NCBI GenBank assembly: GCA_017515635.1
Contig: JAFWFO010000021.1
Span: 1 to 64,000 of the forward strand
Reading direction: 5' to 3'
Length of the DNA: 64,000 nt
Origin: Selenomonadaceae bacterium
GTDB taxonomy: Bacteria; Bacillota; Negativicutes; Selenomonadales; Selenomonadaceae
Each line of letters opens with the position of its first letter. Positions within the stretch are counted from its first letter, which is position 1. The notes under the pieces were generated by a model. It was given only the letters and a program-made list of their open reading frames with translations. It did no database searches and had not been told where the DNA came from. The position numbers were made by a program, and so were the translations under genes. Shown here piece after piece: positions 26,438 to 33,774 of this stretch.

Positions 26438-26776
26438 CTACTCGCAATCAACAAAATCAACCAAAAGTTCGCGGCCGCTCTGCAAAATCAAAACGCCGTC
26501 GCATTCGGGGCAAAAAAAATTATATCGTTCAAGCGTGAAAGTTTTGCCGCACTTGTTGCACGTCGCACAACACGGCACGCGATTAATTTTGAGCGTCGCA
26601 TTTTCGGCGGGAGAATTTTTTTTCAGCACGTCAAAAGACAACGTCAAAGCCTCGACTTCGACGCCCGCCAATTCGCCCAGCGTCAAACCGACGGCAAAAA
26701 TTTTTTCCGCGTGATTTTGTTTCGCCGCGTCAAATGCAATGTTTAAAATATTTTCGGCAAGTGTCGCCTCGTGCAA
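26438..26776 (-). CDS. hypA: Hydrogenase nickel metallochaperone HypA
   Basis: 112 aa. The start is taken as the TTG at 26776 because it yields Met-His-Glu: His2 is the nickel ligand in all HypA proteins, and GGAGATGAT lies 4 nt upstream. An ATG/TTG a few codons earlier would bury this His. The zinc domain has CCATCNKCGKTF near residue 71 and FFCPECDG near residue 89. First gene of hypA-hypB-protease, whose stops and starts abut. Confidence 0.93.
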   Translation of the reverse strand: MHEATLAENILNIAFDAAKQNHAEKIFAVGLTLGELAGVEVEALTLSFDVLKKNSPAENATLKINRVPCCATCNKCGKTFTLERYNFFCPECDGVLILQSGRELLVDFVDCE

Positions 26777-26805
26777 AGTTATCATCTCCAACCGACGTAA
26801 AATCA

Positions 26806-26971
26806 GAGGCCGTCATGGATGACGGCCTCGCCCGCAATTGAAACAGGATGTTTCACTTGCGGGCACTAGCGGCACGCGTAGCCAATCACTCCAAACAACG
26901 AGCGAGTATCCGCCCCGCGAGGTGCCTTTTCTTTTTGTTACTTTTTCTTTGGGCAAGCAAAGAAAAAGTAA
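26806..26971. repeat. Structured GGA-hairpin element, copy A
   Basis: Plus strand: hairpin 1, GAGGCCGTCA-TGGA-TGACGGCCTC (10 bp, 26806-26829); hairpin 2, GCCCGCAA/TTGCGGGC enclosing TGAAAC-AGGAT-GTTTCA (26830-26864); hairpin 3, TTACTTTTTCTTTG/CAAAGAAAAAGTAA (26938-26971). Copy B at 49.0 kb keeps the architecture with compensating base changes. Confidence 0.7.
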
Positions 26972-26981
26972 ATCACAAAAC

Positions 26982-27638
26982 TCAATCGCCGAAGAATTCA
27001 TTTTCCGCCGCCAAACAAATCATGTGATAAATCGGCAAGTGAAATTCCTGTATCGTGTGCGCTTCGTCCGCCGGCACGCAAATTGACGCGTCCGACAAAT
27101 GCCGCAACCTGCCGCCGCGTCGCCCCGTCATCGCCACGACAGTTATTCCCATGATTTTTGCGACTTCGACAGCGAACAAAACATTTTCCGAATTGCCCGA
27201 CGTGGAAATTGCCAAAAGAACATCTCCGCTCCGTCCGATACCGAAAATTTGCTGCGCGAAAATCAATCGCGGTGTCACGTCATTTGCGAAGGCGGTAAGC
27301 AACGCAGTTTCGCCGACCAAACTAATCGCGGGCAACGCGCCTTGAAGATTCGCCTTGAAAAATTCAACGTCCGAGGGAAAAAGTTCCTGCGCCCGTTGAA
27401 GGAATTCGGGACGACAATTTTCAATCCGTCGCGGTAAACGAAAACTTTTCATCAATTCGCCGACAATGTGCATTGCGTCCGCCGCAGAGCCGCCGTTTCC
27501 GCAAGTGATAAGTTTGTTGCCGCGTCTGAAGCCGTCGAAAATTTTTTCCGTCACGTCGAAAAGGTTTTGCCGACAAACTTCCAGCGCGGGATAACGTTTA
27601 ATCAGTTCGTCAATAATTTTTGCCGTTGACTCTTTAAT
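26982..27638 (-). CDS. Phosphoheptose isomerase-like SIS protein, apparent AUU start
   Basis: About 218 aa. The SIS domain has the sedoheptulose-7-phosphate isomerase (GmhA) pattern: KLITCGNGGSAADAMHIVGELMK, LLAISTSGNSENVL and the C-terminal HTIQEFHLPIYHMIC. The family's N-terminal helices (ELIKRYPALEVC) are present in frame upstream of the first GTG (27554), but no ATG, GTG or TTG precedes them. The only candidate with proper spacing is ATT at 27638, 8 nt after GGAGG. Role: probably LPS heptose synthesis, or a related sugar-phosphate isomerisation. Confidence 0.8.
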   Translation of the reverse strand: MKESTAKIIDELIKRYPALEVCRQNLFDVTEKIFDGFRRGNKLITCGNGGSAADAMHIVGELMKSFRLPRRIENCRPEFLQRAQELFPSDVEFFKANLQGALPAISLVGETALLTAFANDVTPRLIFAQQIFGIGRSGDVLLAISTSGNSENVLFAVEVAKIMGITVVAMTGRRGGRLRHLSDASICVPADEAHTIQEFHLPIYHMICLAAENEFFGD

Positions 27639-27659
27639 TTCAATCGCCTCCGTTAAATT

Positions 27660-27693
27660 TCATTACGCATTACGAATTTCGCATTACGCATTA
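27660..27693. repeat. 7-bp-periodic repeat (CATTACG type)
   Basis: CATTACG, CATTACG, AATTTCG, CATTACG, CATTA; between the SIS gene's ribosome site and the PTS terminator. Confidence 0.6.
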
Positions 27694-27731
27694 AAAAGAC
27701 TGTCGACCGCGTTTGACGTGACCGACAGTCG
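27693..27731 (-). terminator. Terminator after the PTS IIA gene
   Basis: GACTGTCG...CGACAGTC stem with a T run on the minus strand. Confidence 0.75.
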
Positions 27732-27759
27732 AAAATTTTTATGACGTTGTCGAAAAATC

Positions 27760-28275
27760 TTATTTGGTGTTGACGACGATGTCCGCTTCGTCTGCGCTCT
27801 TGACGATTTTGACGCCGTTGTCTTTAAGAATTTGCGCCAGCGTGTTGGAAACGACACTTTTGCCCGACAGGAACGCCGTCTTGCCGCTCAACGCGGATTC
27901 GGTTGCCTCGACGATTGAAATTTCGTCGCCTATGCGCAGTTTCGGAATGGGTTTGTCTTCCACGTGCAACGAACCTTCAAGCAATTCATCTTTGTCGTCG
28001 TTGAACTTGATGACGATATGACCGAGGCTTTTGATGTTGTTGTTGACTTCGTTGCCGACGTTGAGAATTTTGAATTCGTTTTCGCCGATTTTGAGAACGT
28101 CGCCGGGTTTAATCACGTCGCTGAGTTTGTTGCCGCTGTGCAGAACGGAAAACTCGCGAAGCTCCGGCAAGACCATTGAATCATCGAAGATGACGAGCAT
28201 TTTGACAAGACCCGTGAATTTGGTAACCTCGCCGCCGATGCCCACGATTTTAGTGCTGTAATACTTTTTTGCCAT
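27760..28275 (-). CDS. Glucitol/sorbitol-type PTS IIA protein with C-terminal extension
   Basis: 171 aa. The start is the ATG at 28275 after GGGAGGG. Residues about 1-120 match the GutA/SrlB IIA family: FSVLHSGN holds the likely phospho-His, then IKPGDVLKIGENEFKILNVG and LGHIVIKFN with SLHVED. IIA proteins of this family are about 120 aa; here about 50 residues follow (GKTAFLSGKSVVSNTLAQIL and ADIVV), resembling a small alpha/beta nucleotide-binding or BRCT-like unit. No IIB/IIC genes are adjacent, so its sugar, or a regulatory role, is unknown. Confidence 0.8.
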   Translation of the reverse strand: MAKKYYSTKIVGIGGEVTKFTGLVKMLVIFDDSMVLPELREFSVLHSGNKLSDVIKPGDVLKIGENEFKILNVGNEVNNNIKSLGHIVIKFNDDKDELLEGSLHVEDKPIPKLRIGDEISIVEATESALSGKTAFLSGKSVVSNTLAQILKDNGVKIVKSADEADIVVNTK

Positions 28276-28420
28276 GTAAAGCCCTCCCGTGCTACTCAAA
28301 TGAACTCTTCAACAAAAATTTATTGGATAATTCTTCAAGCCTCCGATTAATCCTGCCGTGCTGTTGCCAATATTGAAAAAATTTTTTCTGCCGCGTTTGA
28401 CGTTGATAACTGCCGCGCTA

Positions 28421-28459
28421 AAGGAAAATTTCCGACCGCGTCGAAAGGAAAATTCCCGA
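28421..28459. promoter_or_regulatory. Tandem direct repeat, possible operator
   Basis: AAGGAAAATTTCCGA (28421-28435) and AAGGAAAATTCCCGA (28445-28459), 24 bp apart, each with a near-palindromic GGAAAATTTCC core, lie 26 bp before the start of the Sm/cold-shock-like gene. Spacing of about two helical turns suits a repressor. No regulator gene is adjacent. Confidence 0.35.
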
Positions 28460-28484
28460 AATATTTTTTTAGGAGAGGATACCT

Positions 28485-30254
28485 ATGACTGAATTGGCAC
28501 GTGAACTTTTAGACGGCGTCAACCAAAATGACTACGTCAAAATTCGTTACGGCACCGACCAAAATCAAGATTCGGCGGAAGGCACCGTTACGGGCTTGAC
28601 GGAAAATTTTTTGACATTAACCAGAGCCGACGGCGGACGACTAAAAATCCGCGTCGATGATCTGCGATCTTTGGACATGCCGCCCGCGCCCGGTAATTTT
28701 GCTCCGCCTATGTCGACTCAAAATTTTTCTCCGCCGTTGACACAAACCGTTATGCCTTTTGTTGCCGGCGGATTGAAAATCGCCCGAAAGACCGTCAACC
28801 TCGTGCCTGCCGCGCCGTATAATTTCATTGCGAGAGATTGGCTCGAAAAAATTCGCGACGTTAAGCAAAATATCTTCGACCAAAAACTTAAACGCGACGT
28901 GAACAATATTTTGGCTTCGATGAAAACCGCCGTAAAGAATCGCGACATTGCTTACAAATATCATGACTTGCGCGCAAAAATTTTGAGTATCTGGAACGAT
29001 TGCGACGTTGATTCGGACTACGAAACTTTTTATTTGATGCTCGGCGTTTTGGCAGTTGCCGCCAAAGAATACGCCAATTCTTTTGAGCCGCTGATTCGTG
29101 TGCGGGAATATTCGTTGGCAGCTTTTGCCGCCGCTTCCGCCGCCAAATACGATTTCGCGGAAATTTTTCTGTTCTGCGCGTTGTTGAGCGGTCAGGAACG
29201 AACAATCAGCCGTCAAGTCGCCACGGTTTGTGCGGAAAAACGCGACGTTACTTTGTTGGAAGAAATTTTAGACGCGAACAGGGACGACGATAATTTTTGT
29301 GAGCAAGTCGCCGCCTGCGCGAAACTTATGTTTGACGTTGCACGCGTTGACATTGATTTGGACATTGACGAAAATCTTTCCGCTTACGACACGGCGAAAA
29401 AACTTTTGGACGCCTTCCCCGAAAATCTCAGACGTGACAGCGGCATTTTGAATTATTGGCACGAATATCAAACGTACACTTTCCCCGAACCGAAAATTGT
29501 TTCCGAAGCTCCCGATTACGAGGCGGGGCGTCTGACGGGCAGAATTTCCAGCTACAACGCGCAAGGTGCCTGGGGTTTCATTTCGCCCGAATATTTTTTC
29601 CACGTCGGACAAATTTACGATTACACCGAAAGCGGAATTCTTCTGCGCAAAATGCTGTATCTTGACTTGTGGCAACAGCTGGAAGTTTCTTTTTCACTCG
29701 GCGAAAGTATCAAATATCCGGGTCGCACGGCGGCAAGCGGCGTCGAACTGACTGAAAAAGGTTACGAAGAGGCGCAACAACTTTTGCTCACCGGCAAGCC
29801 CGCGCCGATAAAACATACCGGCGTTGTCGAAGCTTATTTTTCGATGTACTCGAACGGGCGCGTCGTTTCAAACGTCGACGGCAATACTTACCTGTTCAAA
29901 CTTGACGACATTGTTGATCCGTGGTTGAAAGCCTTTTTCCGAAACATCAACGACCGCAATATCGAGAATCAGGAAATTATTTTCGAGGCGGCGGGCAAAA
30001 AAGCTCTCAACGTTTGCTGGCACGAGCCGCCCGAATTTTACCGCGAAAGTTGCGAAGAATTTATCACTGACGAAGACCGCGAAATTTGGCAAAAATTTTT
30101 GACGGCGCAAGAAAACGCAGATAAAAAGCCAGAATTGCCCGCCGAAGATCCTTACAAACTTTATCGCTACGTCGCATTGCCCGAAGTAAAATCTGCGTCC
30201 GATAACGAAAAACCCGCGCCGCTTGCTTGGCGAAAAGATTTGCCCTGCGAATGA
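28485..30254 (+). CDS. Uncharacterised protein with Sm-like and cold-shock-like domains, partner of the MmeI-like enzyme
   Basis: 589 aa. Good GGAG site and ATG. Residues about 12-66 look like a small beta-barrel (Sm/SH3-like): YVKIRYG, EGTVTGLTENFLTLTRADGG, IRVDDLRSLDM. A Pro-rich linker follows (66-95), then about 230 residues of helices resembling helical repeats. Near residue 351, GRISSYNAQGAWGFISPE then YFFHVGQI fits the cold-shock RNP pattern; a second similar unit starts TGVVEAY near residue 445. The stop is 10 nt before the restriction-modification gene, so the two are almost certainly co-expressed. Domain calls are by eye; function unknown, nucleic-acid binding is likely. Confidence 0.55.
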   Translation: MTELARELLDGVNQNDYVKIRYGTDQNQDSAEGTVTGLTENFLTLTRADGGRLKIRVDDLRSLDMPPAPGNFAPPMSTQNFSPPLTQTVMPFVAGGLKIARKTVNLVPAAPYNFIARDWLEKIRDVKQNIFDQKLKRDVNNILASMKTAVKNRDIAYKYHDLRAKILSIWNDCDVDSDYETFYLMLGVLAVAAKEYANSFEPLIRVREYSLAAFAAASAAKYDFAEIFLFCALLSGQERTISRQVATVCAEKRDVTLLEEILDANRDDDNFCEQVAACAKLMFDVARVDIDLDIDENLSAYDTAKKLLDAFPENLRRDSGILNYWHEYQTYTFPEPKIVSEAPDYEAGRLTGRISSYNAQGAWGFISPEYFFHVGQIYDYTESGILLRKMLYLDLWQQLEVSFSLGESIKYPGRTAASGVELTEKGYEEAQQLLLTGKPAPIKHTGVVEAYFSMYSNGRVVSNVDGNTYLFKLDDIVDPWLKAFFRNINDRNIENQEIIFEAAGKKALNVCWHEPPEFYRESCEEFITDEDREIWQKFLTAQENADKKPELPAEDPYKLYRYVALPEVKSASDNEKPAPLAWRKDLPCE

Positions 30255-30264
30255 GGTTTTCACC

Positions 30265-33051
30265 ATGAACGACAGGGAACGCAAAATAAATAAATTTTCC
30301 AAGAATTGGTTTGCACGCGGCGGCGAAAAAGGCGACACCCAAAAATTTTGGTTTGCGTTGCTTCGTGACGTGCTCGAAATTGAGGAACCTGAAAATATTA
30401 TCGACTTTGAAAAGTACGTTATAATCGACGACCAAAAAAAATACATCGACGGTTACATTGCACGCACAAAAGTTTTGATTGAGCAAAAATCTTTCGGTAA
30501 AGATCTCGACAAGACTTATCAGCAATCCGACGACGAAAGTTTGACGCCTTTGGAACAGGCAGAACGTTACGCCGAATATTTGCCGTTTTCTGAACAACCG
30601 CGCTGGATTATTACCTGCAACTTCGGCGAATTTCGCATTTACGACCGCCTTCAGATGAAAAATCCGACGCTCTATCTTTCACAAGGCGAAACTTACAAAC
30701 CGACGATTTACAAGCTCCAAGATTTTCGATACGTCTATAAGAATTTGAAATTTCTGGTTGACCCGACTGCCGACGAACTCAAACCCGAAATAAAAATTTC
30801 CAAAGCCGCCGCCAACATCATCAAAGTTATTTACGAGGCCTTTGAAAAAAACTATTCCCGCTTGCACATCAAAGATTACAAAAATTTTCTTGACAAGCTC
30901 TGCACGCGGTTGGTTTTCTGTTTTTATGCGGGCGACGCGCTGATTTTCAACGACAATCAATTTTTCAAATACATTGCGAAGTTTGCGACCGAAACTGAAC
31001 GCATTGACGCTTTGCAAAATATTTTTGACGTACTCAACACGCCCGAAGAAAATCGCTCGCAAAATCTCGATGACGACTTGAAAAATTTTCCTTACGTCAA
31101 CGGCGGCCTTTTCGGTGAAAGAATTTTGTTGCCCGCGTTTAATAAAATTGAAGGCAACTTGACAGAAACAATTTCGCTCGCCAACATCAAACACAAATTA
31201 AACTGGCGCAAAATCAGCCCGCCGATTTTTGGCGCAATGTTCGAGTCAATCCTTAACGAAGAGACACGCCGCGAAGGCGGAATGTATTACACCACGCCCG
31301 AAAATATTCATAAGGTTATCGACCCGTTGTTTCTTGATGACCTTTATGAAGAATTCAACGCGATCAAACGCAAACGCAACGATAAAATTCCGCTTCTGCA
31401 AGAGTTTCAAGACAAAATCGCCGCGTTGACTTTTTTAGATCCGGCTTGCGGTTCGGGAAATTTCTTGACCGAAACTTATATGAGCCTCCGCCGTCTTGAA
31501 AATGAAATTCTGAAAGAGTTACGCGCTTTAAACGTTCCGTTGCCCGAAAATCCCGTCAAAGTTTCAATCAATCAATTTTTCGGTATCGAACTTCACGACT
31601 TCGCCTTTGCCGTAGCTCAAGTTGCCTTGTGGATTGCCGAAATTCAAATGTTGCAGGAGACCGAAGGCGAACTCGGAAAAGATTTCCAATATCTGCCGCT
31701 CAAAAGTAATCCTGCGATTATTTGTGCCAACGCCAACCAAATCGACTGGTCGGAACTCGTCACGCCCGAAAAATTAAATTACATCATCGGCAACCCGCCG
31801 TTCAAAGGCGCACGCAAAAAAAGTAAGCAACAATCCGACGACATTAAAAAAGTTTTCGAGGGCTGGGATAACACGGGTAATCTTGATTATGTTTCGTGTT
31901 GGTACAAAAAAATTTCCGATTTCATTCACGGGACAAATATTCGTGCCGCGTTGGTGTCGACGAATTCTATCTGCCAAGGTGAAAGTATCGGCGCGTTGTG
32001 GAAAAAACTTTTCGCGAGTGGAATTCATTTTGACTTCGCACACAGAACTTTCAAATGGCTCAGCGACTCGGATAATCCCGCGCACGTTCATTGTGTTGTT
32101 GTCGGTTTCAGCAAAGCGCACAATCAGAAGACGAAAAAAATTTTTGACGGCGACCAAATCATTAAAGCAAAAAATATTAACGCTTATCTTGTCGACGACG
32201 AAGATATTTTTGTCGAAAGCCGCGATGAGCCGCTCTGTGATGTGCCTGAAATTGGTATCGGCAACAAACCGGTTGACGACGGAAATTATTTATTCAAGCC
32301 GGCAGAAATGGAAAATTTTTTGAAACGCGAGCCTGACGCCATAAAATTTTTCCATCCGTGGTACGGTGCCGACGAATTTATCAAAGGAAAAAAACGTTAT
32401 TGCTTGTGGTTGGGTGACACGCCGCTTGATGAAATAAAAAAATTCCCGCTGTGTTGGGAACGCGTCGAAAATGTTCGTGCTTATCGTTTGGCGAGCAAAA
32501 GCGACGGCACGCGCCAAATTGCAGAAAAACCCACGCGATTTCACGTCGAAAACTTTCCACACGGAAAATTTCTTGTTATGGCGAAGACTTCTTCGGGCGA
32601 ACGTCAATATATTCCGATGGGATTTATGAATGATTCAGTTTTGTGCAGTGACAAAGTTTTTATTCTTCCCGACGCGCAGATTTATCATTTCGGGATTTTG
32701 ACAAGCTCAATTCATATGGCGTGGATGCGAATGACAAATTGCCCGCTCGGAACAAGTTATAGCTATTCGATTGGGATTGTCTACAACAATTTTCCATGGC
32801 CGAAAGTTGACGAACGTCATCGGAAATTGATTGAGCGTTCGGCTCAACTTGTTCTGGACGTGCGAAAAGAATTTCCGGATTGGACATTTGCGAAACTCTA
32901 CAACGAAGACACGATGCCCGACGAATTGCGTTGGGCGCACAAGTCGAATGATTATGCGGTTGCGCTTGCCTACGGCTTTGAAAAATTTTTCGAGGACGAG
33001 GCGCGTGTTGTCTCCGAGCTGATGAAACTTTACAAGCGATTGACAAGTTAA
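30265..33051 (+). CDS. MmeI-like type IIG/IIL restriction-modification enzyme
   Basis: 928 aa, the length of MmeI (919). A single chain cleaves and methylates. The N-terminal PD-(D/E)xK nuclease region has D and E-x-K in YIDGYI...VLIEQKS (residues 60-77). The adenine methyltransferase has motif I FLDPACGSGNFLTETY near residue 390 and motif IV YIIGNPPFKG near residue 506. A target-recognition region follows (about 620-850). The ATG lies 10 nt after the previous stop, with GAGG. The last codons (LTS and stop) coincide with the -35 element of the antisense promoter at 33040. No separate methyltransferase is needed for this class. Confidence 0.9.
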   Translation: MNDRERKINKFSKNWFARGGEKGDTQKFWFALLRDVLEIEEPENIIDFEKYVIIDDQKKYIDGYIARTKVLIEQKSFGKDLDKTYQQSDDESLTPLEQAERYAEYLPFSEQPRWIITCNFGEFRIYDRLQMKNPTLYLSQGETYKPTIYKLQDFRYVYKNLKFLVDPTADELKPEIKISKAAANIIKVIYEAFEKNYSRLHIKDYKNFLDKLCTRLVFCFYAGDALIFNDNQFFKYIAKFATETERIDALQNIFDVLNTPEENRSQNLDDDLKNFPYVNGGLFGERILLPAFNKIEGNLTETISLANIKHKLNWRKISPPIFGAMFESILNEETRREGGMYYTTPENIHKVIDPLFLDDLYEEFNAIKRKRNDKIPLLQEFQDKIAALTFLDPACGSGNFLTETYMSLRRLENEILKELRALNVPLPENPVKVSINQFFGIELHDFAFAVAQVALWIAEIQMLQETEGELGKDFQYLPLKSNPAIICANANQIDWSELVTPEKLNYIIGNPPFKGARKKSKQQSDDIKKVFEGWDNTGNLDYVSCWYKKISDFIHGTNIRAALVSTNSICQGESIGALWKKLFASGIHFDFAHRTFKWLSDSDNPAHVHCVVVGFSKAHNQKTKKIFDGDQIIKAKNINAYLVDDEDIFVESRDEPLCDVPEIGIGNKPVDDGNYLFKPAEMENFLKREPDAIKFFHPWYGADEFIKGKKRYCLWLGDTPLDEIKKFPLCWERVENVRAYRLASKSDGTRQIAEKPTRFHVENFPHGKFLVMAKTSSGERQYIPMGFMNDSVLCSDKVFILPDAQIYHFGILTSSIHMAWMRMTNCPLGTSYSYSIGIVYNNFPWPKVDERHRKLIERSAQLVLDVRKEFPDWTFAKLYNEDTMPDELRWAHKSNDYAVALAYGFEKFFEDEARVVSELMKLYKRLTS

Positions 33052-33068
33052 GTTGCCTGTGATAAATT
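33040..33068 (+). promoter_or_regulatory. Consensus promoter of antisense RNA 1 (direct-repeat copy 1)
   Basis: TTGACA, 17-nt spacer, TAAATT. The 34 bp from 33038 differ from those at 33370 at two positions only. The -35 overlaps the last codons of the MmeI-like gene. Confidence 0.65.
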
Positions 33069-33074
33069 TTACGC

Positions 33075-33178
33075 GTCAACAAGATAAATCAAAGGCAGGT
33101 CGTCGGTGTGTGCGCGTCGACTTCCTCCCGATTAATACGTCAGAACCATTTGGAAGCCGTCTTGCAAACGGCTTTTTT
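33075..33178 (+). ncRNA. Candidate antisense antitoxin RNA 1
   Basis: About 100 nt from the promoter at 33040-33068 to the terminator at 33154-33178, convergent with the holin-like peptide gene. It shares the 10-mer GTCAGAACCA (33139-33148) with 33214-33223 inside the peptide gene's plus strand, which makes it complementary to the peptide mRNA there. No reading frame with a ribosome site. Confidence 0.45.
33154..33178 (+). terminator. Terminator of antisense RNA 1 and of the MmeI-like transcript
   Basis: AAGCCGT-CTTGCAA-ACGGCTT stem followed by TTTT on the plus strand only. Confidence 0.8.
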
Positions 33179-33188
33179 CGTGCCCGAA

Positions 33189-33269
33189 TTAACTATTCAG
33201 GAACGTGAGCAATGTCAGAACCAAGTTTGCGGACTGGATTGCGAGGGAAATAATTTCATACTTGGACAT
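33189..33269 (-). CDS. Small hydrophobic holin-like toxin peptide (Hol_Tox type)
   Basis: 26 aa: begins MSKYEIISLAIQ and continues as a single hydrophobic helix ending LTFLNS. The pattern of a short polar start then one membrane helix matches 'putative holin-like toxin' peptides of Firmicutes. A very strong GGGGGTGAT site precedes the ATG by 2-3 nt and adjoins a CCTCTC-GAAA-GAGAGG hairpin. Its promoter is near-consensus (33325-33353). A convergent short RNA overlaps it in sequence, as expected for a type I toxin-antitoxin pair. Confidence 0.6.
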   Translation of the reverse strand: MSKYEIISLAIQSANLVLTLLTFLNS

Positions 33270-33324
33270 AACATCACCCCCTCTCTTTCGAGAGGAGAGC
33301 CGACCACCTAGACCTGCCGCGTTG

Positions 33325-33353
33325 AATATAGCACACGTTCAGAAAGTTTTCAA
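33325..33353 (-). promoter_or_regulatory. Promoter of the holin-like toxin gene
   Basis: Minus strand: TTGAAA (33353-33348), 17-nt spacer, TATATT (33330-33325) with TG at the extended position. Confidence 0.6.
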
Positions 33354-33371
33354 TAAAAATTTACGCGGCGA

Positions 33372-33400
33372 TTGACAAGTTAGTTTGCCTGTGATAAATT
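33372..33400 (+). promoter_or_regulatory. Consensus promoter of antisense RNA 2 (direct-repeat copy 2)
   Basis: TTGACA, 17-nt spacer, TAAATT; near-identical to 33040-33068, 332 bp away. Confidence 0.65.
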
Positions 33401-33406
33401 TTGAGT

Positions 33407-33512
33407 GTCGAAAAGACAACAACTGCAGTGTGTAAGGCTCGCAGTTCCAACATGATTTCACCGAACGAATAACCCCCGCACAGAGTAGCGAACTGTACGG
33501 GGGCTTCGTTTT
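33407..33512 (+). ncRNA. Candidate antisense antitoxin RNA 2 (par RNA II-like)
   Basis: About 105 nt. It contains TGTGTAAGGCTC (33429-33440), TCCAACAT (33446-33453) and TTTCACC (33456-33462), the same blocks in the same order as at 33643-33672, which cover the toxin's first codons, start codon and Shine-Dalgarno. Being transcribed in the opposite direction, it can pair with the toxin mRNA start. Ends in the terminator it shares with the toxin gene. Confidence 0.5.
33473..33512. terminator. Shared terminator of antisense RNA 2 and the Fst-like toxin gene
   Basis: CCCCCGCACAG/CTGTACGGGGG stem with one mismatch, followed by TTCGTTTT on plus and TTATT on minus. Confidence 0.7.
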
Positions 33513-33569
33513 GCCTAACCGGTTAGCGAATCCGATTGTCTGGGGCAATAAGTCAGTTGTTTCTGCCGC

Positions 33570-33662
33570 TTAGCGACGTTTGTTGATGATGTAGTCGAGG
33601 ATAAGACCACCGACCACGATCGCCAAAACGTCAAAGCCGAACTGTGTAAGGCTCTCCAACAT
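33570..33662 (-). CDS. Small membrane peptide, Fst/par-like type I toxin candidate
   Basis: 30 aa: a polar start (MLESLTQFG), one hydrophobic helix (FDVLAIVVGGLILDYI) and a basic tail (NKRR). Fst of Enterococcus pAD1 is 33 aa with the same plan, including a V-G-x-x-L stretch and charged tail. GGAGGTGA precedes the ATG by 5 nt and can pair with CACCTC about 30 nt upstream, which would hide the ribosome site. The -10 is TGATATAAT at 33719-33724. An antisense RNA and shared terminator lie downstream. Confidence 0.6.
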   Translation of the reverse strand: MLESLTQFGFDVLAIVVGGLILDYIINKRR

Positions 33663-33718
33663 AATTTTCACCTCCCTCCGCAAGCGTTACCGCCTTCGAG
33701 AGGTGCGGCATTGGCGAA

Positions 33719-33727
33719 ATTATATCA
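33719..33727 (-). promoter_or_regulatory. Extended -10 promoter of the Fst-like gene
   Basis: Minus strand TGATATAAT, about 57 nt before the ATG, leaving a 50-nt leader able to fold over the Shine-Dalgarno. Confidence 0.5.
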
Positions 33728-33741
33728 GAAAAAATTTCAAC

Positions 33742-33774
33742 AAAAAACCCCCGCAAATCGCAGGGGATTTTTTT
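33742..33774. terminator. Terminator at the pyrD end
   Basis: CCCCCGC...GCAGGGG stem with A run and T run on either side; overlaps the pyrD stop codon. Confidence 0.65.

Noticed and set aside
33421..33453. Small reading frame starting MLELRALHTAV on the minus strand
   Set aside because: It resembles the Fst-like gene start but is better explained as the direct repeat within antisense RNA 2; its product lacks a membrane helix with a basic tail.
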